A stretch of DNA of 64,000 nt from Sulfurisphaera ohwakuensis (GTDB taxonomy: Archaea; Thermoproteota; Thermoprotei_A; Sulfolobales; Sulfolobaceae). The DNA lies in contig NZ_CP045484.1 in NCBI RefSeq assembly GCF_009729055.1, positions 2,181,834 to 2,245,833 of the forward strand, given 5' to 3'. Numbering within the stretch: the first letter of the stretch is position 1; every line of letters starts with the position of its first letter. The notes beneath the pieces were generated by a model. The model made no database searches. It saw only the letters and a list, made by a program, of their open reading frames with translations, and was not told where the DNA came from. Made by a program: the position numbers and the translations under genes. Of the stretch, positions 39,079 through 48,526 are shown one piece after another.

Positions 39079-40401
39079 ATGGAAACTTTAGTAGTAGTAG
39101 GTGGCGGAGCTGCTGGAATGAGTGCTTCTTCAAGAGTTAGGAGATTAAAGCCAGACATGGAAATTGTTGTATTTGAATCAACAAAAATGGTTAGTCATGC
39201 ACCTTGTGGAATTCCTTATTTCGTTGAAGGATTATTTAATGACGAGAATCTTTTTATGACTTATACTCCACAATTTTTTGAAGAAAAGAGAAAAATTCAT
39301 GTAAAAACTAATACGAAAGTAACAGATATTGATTTTGATTCCCGGATAGTATATGGGGAATCTAGAGAAGGAAAAATCAAAGCTGAATATGATTATTTAG
39401 TTATTAGTACGGGAGCTATACCTAGAAAAATTCCAGTTGAAGACGGAAATGATAGGATTTTTTATGCACATCATCCGGCTAATGCAGTAGAATTAAGAGA
39501 GAGACTTTGGTCTTTAAATACTATCGCAATAGTAGGAGGTGGAATATTAGGTATAGAAATGACGGAGGCACTAACTCATATAGGCAAAAAGGTAATTTTG
39601 ATTCACAGGAGTAAGTATTTGCTAAATAAGACTATAGACACTGAACTGGGAAATATAATAACTCAAAGAGTTTCTAAAGATGCAGAAGTTAGGCTCAATG
39701 AGAGCGTTGAGACTATAAAGGAAGGAGGTAGGTTAGTAGTAACAGATAAGGGAAAGTACCAGGTAGATGGTACTATAATAGCAATAGGAGTCTCGCCAAA
39801 TGTTGAACTTGTAAAAGATAAAATAAAACTAGGAGAGACTGGAGCTATAAAAGTTGATGATCACATGAAGACTAACTATAGGGAAGTTTATTCAGCTGGT
39901 GATAACACTGAATCAGTAAATATAATAACTAAAAAACCCGCATGGGTTCCTTTTGCACCAGTAGCTAATAAGATGGGTTATGTGGCTGGAAGTAATATAG
40001 GCGGTCATGAAATGAGATTCCCAGGAGTTGTGAATACCCAAATTACTAAGTATAAAGAATTTTATATAGGACGAGTGGGTTTACAAGAAGATGAGGCAAG
40101 GCTTCACGGATTTAAACCTATATCAGCAACTATAAGTGGGAAGACTAGAGCAAGATATTATCCTGATGCTAAAGATATTCATGTAAAGATTATAGCTGAT
40201 GAAAATACGAAGAGAATTTTAGGTGCTCAAATCGTTGGTGGTGAAGAGGTACTAGGACGAATAGATATGATGGCTGCAGCGATAATGAAAGGCTTTACCA
40301 TAGAAGATACATTCTTCATTGAGATGGGTTACTTACCAGCAATTAGTAGAGTTTGGGATCCAGTAATTGTAGCAATTAGACAACTTATGAAAGATGAGTA
40401 A
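39079..40401 (+). CDS. CoA-disulfide reductase / NADH oxidase-like FAD enzyme
   Basis: 440 residues. FAD motif VVVGGGAAGMSASSRVRRL at the start; the single redox cysteine in SHAPCGIPYFVEGLF (about residue 44) is the position used by CoA-disulfide reductases and related NADH oxidases; NAD(P) motif IAIVGGGILGIEMTEAL; third motif EVYSAGDNTES. A C-terminal dimerisation domain follows. It is not the two-cysteine disulfide reductase class. In aerobic archaea such enzymes reduce CoA or glutathione-like disulfides, polysulfide or oxygen. The exact substrate is unknown. A perfect hairpin follows its stop. Confidence 0.83.
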   Translation: METLVVVGGGAAGMSASSRVRRLKPDMEIVVFESTKMVSHAPCGIPYFVEGLFNDENLFMTYTPQFFEEKRKIHVKTNTKVTDIDFDSRIVYGESREGKIKAEYDYLVISTGAIPRKIPVEDGNDRIFYAHHPANAVELRERLWSLNTIAIVGGGILGIEMTEALTHIGKKVILIHRSKYLLNKTIDTELGNIITQRVSKDAEVRLNESVETIKEGGRLVVTDKGKYQVDGTIIAIGVSPNVELVKDKIKLGETGAIKVDDHMKTNYREVYSAGDNTESVNIITKKPAWVPFAPVANKMGYVAGSNIGGHEMRFPGVVNTQITKYKEFYIGRVGLQEDEARLHGFKPISATISGKTRARYYPDAKDIHVKIIADENTKRILGAQIVGGEEVLGRIDMMAAAIMKGFTIEDTFFIEMGYLPAISRVWDPVIVAIRQLMKDE

Positions 40402-40407
40402 GAAGAG

Positions 40408-40427
40408 GTAATACCTATTGGTATTAC
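40408..40427 (+). terminator. Perfect 8-bp inverted repeat after the FAD enzyme gene
   Basis: GTAATACC (40408-40415) and GGTATTAC (40420-40427) flank TATT. It lies between the FAD enzyme stop and the TATA region of the NurA gene, so it could be a transcript-end hairpin or an operator for the nurA-herA unit. No T-run follows directly, which weakens the terminator reading. Confidence 0.35.
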
Positions 40428-40467
40428 GCCATATTTAAATATTTCTCTCGATATTTTTATATGAAAG

Positions 40468-41568
40468 ATGACTGAAAATAAGGGATTATTTGTATTACTT
40501 GATGAGATTATTCAAAAATATGTTAAAGATTATTTTACTGTTATAGTCAAAAATGATGAAAACCAAGAGAAAGACAAAGCTATCTTAGGTGTAAAAGACA
40601 AAGAAATTGTTACGGAAATCGATGTAACAAGAAGGGAAAATGAGGTTATTTATGCAGTTGATGGAAGTAGTCGAAGTCTAATATCAGCTGGCGGAATAAT
40701 TTCTATAAATACTCTGGCAATATCTTCATCAACCTATCCCATAATAGGAGTTTATCCTTCCCTTTTCGGATTGCCTTCTTTACCTATAAAAAAGCCCTTT
40801 ATAGGACTAGCTTCTTCTAACCCTATAAAGGGTAAAATCGAGCCATTCTTGTATTCTTCTAATTCCTTTTTTACTTCAGTTTCTCTCACTGGTGAACCAT
40901 TTTTATCTATACAGGAACCAGAAAGAATAGAAACAGAACTGAGAAGTATTCTTGAGACAGAAGGACTTAAAATTACTAAGGATAAAGGATTAACAGTAAT
41001 AGATGGTCCTTTATTTCCTTCACATATTTACTTGCCAGAAAAAGTAAGAGAGTATATAGTCAAGGAGAGAATAAAAGTTTTAGATGAAAAATATGTGGGA
41101 ATAGTAAAAAGGCTTGACAAATCTAATCTCTTAGTTAATACTCTAAAAGATAGTGAGGAGTTTATATCCAGATATAAAATAAACCCTAGGAGTTTTTTAT
41201 CTGATGAAGCTTTTCTATTTCAGTTGGTTAGGTTCAATTATAATCCTCCTTATCCAATTATATCAGTAGGTCCACTTATAAGGGAAATTGATAAAATAAG
41301 ATACTATGTAAATTATTTAGTAATCCCATATCATAAATATTTACCTAAATTTTCGATATTAAGAATAGAGTCGTTAAATAAAAACGCACCAGCTATTGTT
41401 GCCTCTTTACCATTTTCTAATGATGGAATTCCTAAAATATTATCTATAGCAGATAAAACGGCTAAAGAGCTTTCTAGTGGTATAATAAAATATATTCTAT
41501 ATTCTATTGATAGAATAGGGCTCCAAGAAAGTTTTAAGAACAAGTTTGAGGTGTATGATCTTGTCTGA
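40468..41568 (+). CDS. NurA-domain nuclease (paralogue outside the mre11-rad50 cluster)
   Basis: 366 residues. The NurA catalytic aspartates are seen in VIYAVDGSSRSLISAGG (Asp65) and TVIDGPLFPSHIY (about residue 173), with FLSDEAFLFQLVRF later. NurA is a 5'-3' nuclease that works with the HerA translocase in DNA end resection. The gene overlaps the HerA-like gene by 8 bases, and a 130-residue protein follows, but mre11 and rad50 are not here. It is therefore either a second nurA-herA pair or a displaced one. An AT-rich promoter (ATATTTTTATAT) lies just upstream. Confidence 0.78.
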   Translation: MTENKGLFVLLDEIIQKYVKDYFTVIVKNDENQEKDKAILGVKDKEIVTEIDVTRRENEVIYAVDGSSRSLISAGGIISINTLAISSSTYPIIGVYPSLFGLPSLPIKKPFIGLASSNPIKGKIEPFLYSSNSFFTSVSLTGEPFLSIQEPERIETELRSILETEGLKITKDKGLTVIDGPLFPSHIYLPEKVREYIVKERIKVLDEKYVGIVKRLDKSNLLVNTLKDSEEFISRYKINPRSFLSDEAFLFQLVRFNYNPPYPIISVGPLIREIDKIRYYVNYLVIPYHKYLPKFSILRIESLNKNAPAIVASLPFSNDGIPKILSIADKTAKELSSGIIKYILYSIDRIGLQESFKNKFEVYDLV

Positions 41569-43378
41569 GGACTTTATATCTTCTGTAAAAGATAGGATGG
41601 AAAAAGCTAAAGCTTTAGCTATAACGCTAGGAACTATCATAGGTAGAGTAGCAAAATATATTCCAAATAGAATTGATGAGGAAAATAATATTGTAAATGT
41701 AATCCTAGATGCTCAGACATACTATAAGTATCCATTTCTAGGAAGAATAGGAATTCTTTTAGGAGCTATTGACATTAAAACCCTTTATTTTATTCTTTTG
41801 AGAGTAGTTGGTTATGAGCGAAGTGACGTATCATCATTATTATTTTCAGATTCGCCCTTACTCTCAGTAAATGAGACAAATGATGAAGAACCAGGTTCAT
41901 TAGTATCGAATGTTGTAATTAAGTGTGAAATGCTGACTAAAATAAACGTCCTTGAATCTACAGAACCAGAAGCAGCAGATATAATAATTGAACCACAATC
42001 GCCTGTGATTTTACCTAACCCAGATATAATAGAAAGAGCTTTAGATACTAATAGAGGTCTTCTTAGGCTAGGCTTTCTTGATTCTCCAGAAAATAAAATC
42101 AAAGTTAGTATTAGCCTGGATGATCTCAATTACCATATGTTAATTTTAGGTACTACTGGTGCTGGAAAAACATCCTTTGTAAAGGATCTAATAGCTGGAA
42201 TATATAAAGTCGCGGAGGACACAAAAGTTTTTGTATTTGATGCAACTGGTGATTATTATCATATCTTTTTGCCTCCAGATAAGAGTAATAAGTTAGTAAA
42301 TGAAAGTCTTTCTATGTTTGAGAATCTGTATTCTAAAATTAATGGTATAAAATTGGGGATCATATATCCTGTTTCTAAGAAATGGTTAAAGAAATATACA
42401 GATGGAAAAAAGGATTTATTATCTATAACTTCTTCATACTATAAGCTGTATGTAGAGCCAATTATAAATTATCTTAAAAGGAAAGGCTTTAACTTTTATA
42501 TATCCGTTAATCCTGGAAATATTGTTATTAGTAATAGTGAATGGAAAGCAGAAACTTATATCTTCCCTTTTTATTTTAGATTTAACGATGTAAAGAAATT
42601 AATACATAGATTAAATCCATATTTTTCTGAGCAAGCAACTCAGTTTCTCAAGATATTGATAAAGAAAAAAGGAAGTGAATTCAACTCGCTAGATGATTTA
42701 ATAGAAGCTATGAACACTGATGATATAGAGAAGCTGAGTATACATAAAAGTACAAAGGAAAACATCATACGAGGTTTATATTTATTAAAAGAAACTGGAT
42801 TATTTGATGTAGGCGTGAAAAAAGAGCCCTTGAAGAAAATATTATATGATTCTAATAAGCTATTGGTTCTAGATTTATATAATAGTGAGTTAGATGATTT
42901 TTCCCAGAAAATAATATCATATTATTTTCTAGATAAGATATTTGAACTAAGAGAGCTTGATATGAAAAAAGGAGCTCTTAAGGACAGGCTAGTCCTCATT
43001 ATTGATGAGGCTCATAAATTTTTCCCATCAGGTAAGGGTAGTGAAGAGGATGCAAACTATGTTAAAAGAGTAGCAGGAAAAATATCAACAATGATGAGAC
43101 TTGGAAGAAGGAGAAGAGTGGGTTTTATTTTCTCTACACACAATCCCAATGATCTTTCTGATATAATTGTACAATTAGCAAATACTAAGGTAATTTTTAG
43201 AATTAAGCCTGAGGTAGCTGAAAATTTAGGATTATCAAGAAGTGATGCGAAAATTTTAAGCTGGGAAAAAAATGGTGTTGCATATTTATTATCTCCATGG
43301 TTAAGAGAGGGAAAAATTAAAATAAGAGTTCCAGTACCACCTCCATTAGGGCATTACGATTTATCCAAGGCTGGTTAA
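41561..43378 (+). CDS. HerA-like DNA translocase ATPase
   Basis: About 605 residues from TTG 41561, chosen because GAGGTG at 41548-41553 is 7 bases before it; ATG 41555 is in frame too. An N-terminal HAS-barrel-like region is followed by Walker A LGTTGAGKTSFVKDLIAG (about 197-214), Walker B RLVLIIDEAHKFFP and the arginine-rich RVAGKISTMMRLGRRRR, then FSTHNPNDLSDIIVQLANTK, the FtsK/HerA sensor region. It is longer than typical HerA (about 500), with a large insert between the Walker motifs. It would form a hexamer that pumps DNA into NurA. It overlaps NurA upstream, and the next start is one base after the stop. Confidence 0.83.
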   Translation: MSEDFISSVKDRMEKAKALAITLGTIIGRVAKYIPNRIDEENNIVNVILDAQTYYKYPFLGRIGILLGAIDIKTLYFILLRVVGYERSDVSSLLFSDSPLLSVNETNDEEPGSLVSNVVIKCEMLTKINVLESTEPEAADIIIEPQSPVILPNPDIIERALDTNRGLLRLGFLDSPENKIKVSISLDDLNYHMLILGTTGAGKTSFVKDLIAGIYKVAEDTKVFVFDATGDYYHIFLPPDKSNKLVNESLSMFENLYSKINGIKLGIIYPVSKKWLKKYTDGKKDLLSITSSYYKLYVEPIINYLKRKGFNFYISVNPGNIVISNSEWKAETYIFPFYFRFNDVKKLIHRLNPYFSEQATQFLKILIKKKGSEFNSLDDLIEAMNTDDIEKLSIHKSTKENIIRGLYLLKETGLFDVGVKKEPLKKILYDSNKLLVLDLYNSELDDFSQKIISYYFLDKIFELRELDMKKGALKDRLVLIIDEAHKFFPSGKGSEEDANYVKRVAGKISTMMRLGRRRRVGFIFSTHNPNDLSDIIVQLANTKVIFRIKPEVAENLGLSRSDAKILSWEKNGVAYLLSPWLREGKIKIRVPVPPPLGHYDLSKAG

Positions 43379-43379
43379 G

Positions 43380-43772
43380 ATGAGTGAATTAGCAGTTTCG
43401 TTAAGAAAAATGAAAAGTAAAGGAGATAAAGAAAGTGTTTTACAGTTCTTAAGGGAGATAATGAAATTAATTCCTCCTTCAGATGATTTTGGTATCTCCC
43501 TATCAAAAAAAGGAGTTCATGAATATGTTCTAGATAGGAATGGGGTTGTAGTTATTTCATTGTCAGAAGATGAATTTTTACCTTTTTTCTCAGCTAATCA
43601 TAAAAGAATAGAGCTAGATAAAATACCCGATGATGTATTGAGAGATATAAAAGTTAACTGGAAAAATATACTAGATCAATTGAGAGATTATGCATTAGAG
43701 TACTCTAAATTAGATAAAAAATATTTAAAAGTAGCCGACGAAATAAATGGTGTCTTATTTGAGAATCTCTAA
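43380..43772 (+). CDS. Hypothetical third protein of the NurA-HerA operon, 130 aa
   Basis: Not recognised. Soluble; residues 1-35 helical (VLQFLREIMKLIPPS), 38-65 a small beta region (GVHEYVLDRNGVVVISLSED), then helical again with KVNWKNILDQLRDYALEYS. It begins one base after the HerA-like stop and overlaps the thioesterase gene by 26 bases, so it is almost certainly in the same transcript and may be a subunit or adaptor of the NurA-HerA complex. Confidence 0.72.
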   Translation: MSELAVSLRKMKSKGDKESVLQFLREIMKLIPPSDDFGISLSKKGVHEYVLDRNGVVVISLSEDEFLPFFSANHKRIELDKIPDDVLRDIKVNWKNILDQLRDYALEYSKLDKKYLKVADEINGVLFENL

Positions 43773-44688
43773 TACGAGAGTAACAACAAAAAGGCTCATT
43801 CATTATGAAAATACCAATTTCTTAGGCAGATTACACGGTGGAGATATGTTAAATTTTCTTGTAGATACTGGAATGATTTCAGCAATGAAAGTGGCTAGAG
43901 GTTTAGCTGTAATAGCCTCAATTGACGATGTTGTATTTAAAAAACCCATAATGTTAGGTGATATAATAGATATAGAGGCTGAAGTGGATTACGTAGGCAA
44001 TACTTCAATGGAAGTATCTATGAGGGCTATTAAGGGAGATGAAGTGTTAGTAGAAGCTTTTGCTACATATGTTAAGGTTGATGAATTTCTAAGACCAACT
44101 ATTGTAGAGAATAAAGTTTATGCAGAAAGTAATGAAGAGTTAGAAAGGTATAATAAAGCGTTAAAAAGAAGGCAAGAAAGGGCAGAAAATATTAAGGATA
44201 GAATAAGAAAAAGATATGATACCTCAGATCCTACATATGGATTAAGATATAGAACTGAGTCAACGTATTTTGTAACTCCAGATATGACTTATGACGGAAG
44301 AATAATTTCAGCTGGAAAATTACTTAAATTAATGGACGACATTGGTGGTGCATTATGCCTTAATTACATCTCAGAAGAAGGTGCAGTAGTTACAGTCTCT
44401 ATTAATAGTACTAGCTTTTATACTCCCATAAGGCTCTCAGATATCATTAAAATAAGAGCTGGAATTTCTTATATAGGGAGTACTTCTTTTGAAGTGATAC
44501 TAAATGTGATAAGATTAGATCCTAGAAATTTCGTAGAAGAACATGTAACTACAGCATATTTTAATTATGTAAGAATAGATAAATCTGGAAGGCCAACTAA
44601 AGTAAAAGAGTATACTCCGATAACGGAAAGAGAGAAGCAAGTATACCAAGAAGCAATAGAAAGGCGTAAAAAATTTCTTAAATCTTAA
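43747..44688 (+). CDS. Double-hotdog acyl-CoA thioesterase
   Basis: 313 residues with two hotdog domains of the BFIT/BACH type. Domain 1 (about 10-120) has TNFLGRLHGGDMLNFLVDTGMISAM in pieces, the helix with the catalytic aspartate, and domain 2 (about 165-300) has MTYDGRIISAGKLLKLMDDIGGALC. Between them is a charged helical linker. It hydrolyses acyl-CoA to acid and CoA. ATG 43747 lies inside the preceding gene; TTG 43759 is a possible later start. It is the last gene of the NurA-HerA transcript. Confidence 0.85.
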   Translation: MVSYLRISNTRVTTKRLIHYENTNFLGRLHGGDMLNFLVDTGMISAMKVARGLAVIASIDDVVFKKPIMLGDIIDIEAEVDYVGNTSMEVSMRAIKGDEVLVEAFATYVKVDEFLRPTIVENKVYAESNEELERYNKALKRRQERAENIKDRIRKRYDTSDPTYGLRYRTESTYFVTPDMTYDGRIISAGKLLKLMDDIGGALCLNYISEEGAVVTVSINSTSFYTPIRLSDIIKIRAGISYIGSTSFEVILNVIRLDPRNFVEEHVTTAYFNYVRIDKSGRPTKVKEYTPITEREKQVYQEAIERRKKFLKS

Positions 44689-44803
44689 TCCTACTTTCTA
44701 ATGGTATATCTACTTTCATTAAGATTGTTATTTATAAATCAAAGAAAATTAGCTTTACTTAAGTTAAGTTAGATTTATACTAATATATACATAAATGATT
44801 ATG

Positions 44804-45793
44804 ATGAAAGCCTTAATTTTTGAGAAATCGGGAATTGAAAACCTAAAAATATCTGATATAAAAGAACCAACTTTAGGTCCTCATGATGTTCTCGTAAAAG
44901 TAAAAATGGCTGGTGTTAATCCTATTGATTATTTTGTAGTTAATTTTATACCAGTAACTCCTATGCCTCATATCCCTGGTGCAGAAATATACGGAGAAGT
45001 CGTTAAAGTAGGGGATCACGTAAAAAGTGTAAATATTGGCGATAAAGTTGTGGTCTATAATAGAGTATTTGATGGAAAGTGTGATATGTGTTTACAAGGT
45101 ATGGAACAGTTATGTAGAAATGGTGGAATAATTAGTATAATAACTAATGGTGGTTTTTCTGAATATTTTTCTGTTTCAGAACATAATCTTGTAAAAGTTG
45201 AAGGGATTAATGATGAGATATCTGCAAGTTTACCAGTAGCCGCATTAACCGCTTATCATGCGTTAAACACTGTGCAAGTATTTAGTAAAACTGTAGTGGT
45301 TTTTGGTGCTAGTGGAAATACAGGACAATTTGCAGTTCAGTTTGCTAAAATGATGGGAGGATATGTTATTGCAGTAAGTAACAAAAGCTGGATTAAGGAA
45401 TTTGGTGCTGATGAAGTAGTCAGTTATGATAAGGTGGAGGAAAAAGTGAAAGAACTGACTAATGGAAGAATGGCAGATATAGTTATAAATTCAGTAGGCT
45501 CATCCGTTTGGGATAAAAGCCTATCAGTTCTAGGGTTAAATGGAAAGCTCTTGTTCTTTGGAGGTATAACGGGTAGTAATGTAAGTTTAGATTTAGGAGC
45601 AATTTATGGAAAACATGCCAGTCTAATAGGAACTACTGGAGGTAATAGAAAAGAGTTAGTAGAATTAGCCTCTATGGCTAAGAAATTGAAAGTAAAAGTA
45701 TGGAAAGTAAGAAAACTGGAAGATGGAAAAGAAGCCTTACAAGATTTATTTAATAAGAATAGAGATGGAAGAATATTAATAAAAATTGAATAA
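44804..45793 (+). CDS. Zinc-site-poor MDR-superfamily oxidoreductase (alcohol dehydrogenase-like)
   Basis: About 329 residues from ATG 44804 (MKALIFEKSGIENL); ATGs at 44795 and 44801 are also in frame, but the TATA-like TTTATAC near 44774-44780 puts a leaderless start at 44801-44804. MDR fold: VLVKVKMAGVNPIDYFVV, HIPGAEIYGEVVKVGDHV and the nucleotide motif VVVFGASGNTGQFAVQFAK. The catalytic zinc cysteine and histidine are replaced (GVNP, PGAE), while part of the structural zinc site remains (CDMCLQGMEQLC). It is therefore closer to quinone oxidoreductase or enoyl reductase types than to a true alcohol dehydrogenase. Confidence 0.8.
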   Translation: MKALIFEKSGIENLKISDIKEPTLGPHDVLVKVKMAGVNPIDYFVVNFIPVTPMPHIPGAEIYGEVVKVGDHVKSVNIGDKVVVYNRVFDGKCDMCLQGMEQLCRNGGIISIITNGGFSEYFSVSEHNLVKVEGINDEISASLPVAALTAYHALNTVQVFSKTVVVFGASGNTGQFAVQFAKMMGGYVIAVSNKSWIKEFGADEVVSYDKVEEKVKELTNGRMADIVINSVGSSVWDKSLSVLGLNGKLLFFGGITGSNVSLDLGAIYGKHASLIGTTGGNRKELVELASMAKKLKVKVWKVRKLEDGKEALQDLFNKNRDGRILIKIE

Positions 45794-45819
45794 AAATAAA
45801 TTTTTTGTTTTTATTCTTA

Positions 45820-48165
45820 TTATTCCCAATAACCAATAGTAGAAGAGGTAGTGGTTGATGATGAAGTTGTTGTTGATGTTGTTGTCGAAGTAGAAGTTAT
45901 AGCAGGCATTGTTAGTATCCATGGTACTGGTCTAAAGAATGTTAAGTTCACTACTATTCCATTTCCGATTATTATTGGATCTTTAAATACATATCCACTT
46001 GATAACCAGGTCCACATAGTGGTTGATTGTGAATCTGATGTTATTACAACTGTTATCCACGGCTGTGTAGAGTATAATTTAGTAGTTACTTGCCCATTAA
46101 TCGCATAAGCAAAACCTAATATTGGGGTTTGGCCATTTGGTGCATTGGGTAGATTGTTTAATTGATAATAGATAATTGAGAAGTTATATGTCTTTAATGT
46201 TACATTAGATGTTGTGTTTACTATATATGACCCAGGTTTAATTATAGTTATAATATTTCCTGCGAATACTACTCCTCCTTCAGTGCCATTTATCTGATAA
46301 GTATATGCAACTACTGGATTCATACCGTATACTGGGCTTACTGATACACTTGTTGGCATGGGTGGTTGGCCTACTGGTGTTTGTGAGGCTTCAAATATCC
46401 ATATTACTGGTTTAAAGAATTGAATGTTTGCAATTACTCCGTCTCCATATATCCAGTGGTCAGCAAATTTGTAGCTTCCACCAACATATACTGTTCCATT
46501 AAATGTTCCTCCAAACCATGTCCATGAGGTCCATGTATCAGTTGCTCCTAATACTATAGTAATTGCAGGTGATGGTGCCTTCGTGGCAGTAACTAATTCC
46601 CACGCTGGTGTTATTTGCCCATTAATTGCAAATGCAAAAGCGTATAATGGTGTGTAAGACGTATTAGGCGGTGCGTATACCCCCTCCATACTAAATGTTA
46701 TTACAGAGAAATTGTACAATGATAATGTCTGATTTGTCATTGTATTGTAAGCATAAGTACCAGGTTCTATTGTGACAATTATATTACCATCAGCTATCAC
46801 AGCACCTTTTGTTGCATTAACTGTTACAGTGCTTTCACTATTTACTATAAAGGTTGCTGGTCCTAATGGATAATAAACTGTGTCTGAAGCTATTGGGACC
46901 ATTTGTACATTCCATACTTGCTTAACTATTTGCCACATGCTACTAGTTGAGTTATATACAAAGTAAGTAGTTACTATTGCGTGCATATCATAGATTGCTG
47001 GGAATCCAGGTTGACCTTGATTTACGAATCCAAATATAACTGTATCATTAACTGTTAATGTAGCATTAGCTCCAGATGGTGATAAATTAATTTGTACTGT
47101 GGGCGGTACTGCTGTTCCATTTGGTAATAGATTTTGTAAGTATTCTAGAACAAATATAAAGTAACTATCCCATGTACTAAAGAAGTTCTCTATATTTGAT
47201 AATCCTTGATAAGTTCCAGCCTTTAATCCTGGTGGTAAAGTACCATTAATTATGAGCGTTGCTGATGGTGAGAAGTATGTTGCTATAACGTTTGGTGGAA
47301 ATTCTGCACCTAGAGCGTTTATCTCATATAAGTATTCTTCTAATACTTGGTTAGACTGTAACATATGTTGTGATGGGTAGCCTGCTATTACTGTTGATGG
47401 CGGGACTTCGTTTCCTTTCCACATTAGGCTTGTAATATATGGAACTCCATGTATGTATTGTACTATGATTGTATTAGATGCATTAAACACTTGTAGATAT
47501 ACGGGATCATTAGTTGGCGCTACAAAATACTGTACTACATCAGTTATTTCGTATGTATTATTACCTAATGCTGTAACTGTAGGTAATGCGGTAGTATAGA
47601 AGTATACAGTTTCATATGTAGAGAAGAAGTCAGATAACCAAGTAGAGTTAAATGATGAGAGTGAATAAGTTCCAGGGAATGGTACACCTTCTATTGTTGC
47701 TGTAAAGTTTGGTGCTAAGAACGGAGTAACATCATTTGGATTCTCGATTGCGATACCATCATAAAACAGCATTACAACATCTAATGCTGCACCTTCTTTT
47801 CCAGAAGTTGTTTTAGCTGATTGTAATTGAGCTTCTAACTCGCTTATATTATGTTCAGCCTCCATATATAACGTTTGGTACATGCTAAGTAATGATTCGT
47901 TTCCTTTCAAGTATGTTAAAAGTGTATTATACATTGCTTCTAGTGCAGTATAGTTCTTAGATAATTGGGAATATTTTGATTGTAGTGACATGTATTGATT
48001 GCTGAGGTTCATATAACTAGAGGAAAGTGAAGATAGCGAAGAATATGAGGATTGAAGTGCTGAGTATTTCCCAGATATAGTTGAATATTCATAAAAACCT
48101 ATTGCTGCAACTATAAGTAGTATTACAACTACTACAGCAAATATTATGTTTGAAATTCCCTTCAT
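45820..48165 (-). CDS. Large exported coiled-coil / NTF2-like / beta-repeat protein, 781 aa
   Basis: Not recognised as a whole. N-terminal membrane helix (about 3-25), then a serine/leucine coiled coil (about 28-120: repeated SSLSS, QYMSLQSKYSQLSKNYTALE). Two NTF2/SnoaL-like regions follow (about 125-265, VVMLFYDGIAIENPNDVTPFL; and 270-425). Two copies of a cupin- or Ig-like beta module come next: GAVIADGNIIVTIEPGTYAYN and GVVFAGNIITIIKPGSYIVN, each followed by a LYNFS/KTYNFS strand, an AFAINGQ/AYAINGQ element and a GDGVIANIQFFKPV/GNGIVVNLTFFRPV element. The tail is a Ser/Thr run (STTTSTTTSSS) ending GYWE. Many glycosylation sequons. Extracellular, perhaps a surface stalk. Confidence 0.8.
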   Translation of the reverse strand: MKGISNIIFAVVVVILLIVAAIGFYEYSTISGKYSALQSSYSSLSSLSSSYMNLSNQYMSLQSKYSQLSKNYTALEAMYNTLLTYLKGNESLLSMYQTLYMEAEHNISELEAQLQSAKTTSGKEGAALDVVMLFYDGIAIENPNDVTPFLAPNFTATIEGVPFPGTYSLSSFNSTWLSDFFSTYETVYFYTTALPTVTALGNNTYEITDVVQYFVAPTNDPVYLQVFNASNTIIVQYIHGVPYITSLMWKGNEVPPSTVIAGYPSQHMLQSNQVLEEYLYEINALGAEFPPNVIATYFSPSATLIINGTLPPGLKAGTYQGLSNIENFFSTWDSYFIFVLEYLQNLLPNGTAVPPTVQINLSPSGANATLTVNDTVIFGFVNQGQPGFPAIYDMHAIVTTYFVYNSTSSMWQIVKQVWNVQMVPIASDTVYYPLGPATFIVNSESTVTVNATKGAVIADGNIIVTIEPGTYAYNTMTNQTLSLYNFSVITFSMEGVYAPPNTSYTPLYAFAFAINGQITPAWELVTATKAPSPAITIVLGATDTWTSWTWFGGTFNGTVYVGGSYKFADHWIYGDGVIANIQFFKPVIWIFEASQTPVGQPPMPTSVSVSPVYGMNPVVAYTYQINGTEGGVVFAGNIITIIKPGSYIVNTTSNVTLKTYNFSIIYYQLNNLPNAPNGQTPILGFAYAINGQVTTKLYSTQPWITVVITSDSQSTTMWTWLSSGYVFKDPIIIGNGIVVNLTFFRPVPWILTMPAITSTSTTTSTTTSSSTTTSSTIGYWE

Positions 48166-48526
48166 TTTAGGTCAAAATTACATCATATTTTACTATTTTT
48201 AAACTTTTACCCAAAATTACAGTGTATGCGATGTTAACGCCTAGTTGTGAATTTGATAAGTCATAGTATCTATATTAGAAAATATGTGGATTAAATAAGA
48301 TATCGAGTATCTTGAAGATTTATGGATTTAATAAATAGTATGGTGCAATTGATATACACGATCTTACTAAAAATAATTTATGTTAAACTATGGCTTTTTT
48401 ACGCAAAGTTATTAGAAGGAATATAAGTGGACATGATACCGTCATTTATATACTTATATGGCGTTATCTCGTTTTTGTTAAAATGTAAATAAAAATTTCC
48501 AAAAGTATTAAAAGCTAATAACTATT
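48166..48526. other. Non-coding stretch before the MFS gene
   Basis: About 360 AT-rich bases with only short, stop-broken frames. The first 30-40 bases must hold the promoter of the 781-residue protein. No guide RNA boxes, tRNA or long inverted repeat seen. Confidence 0.45.
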
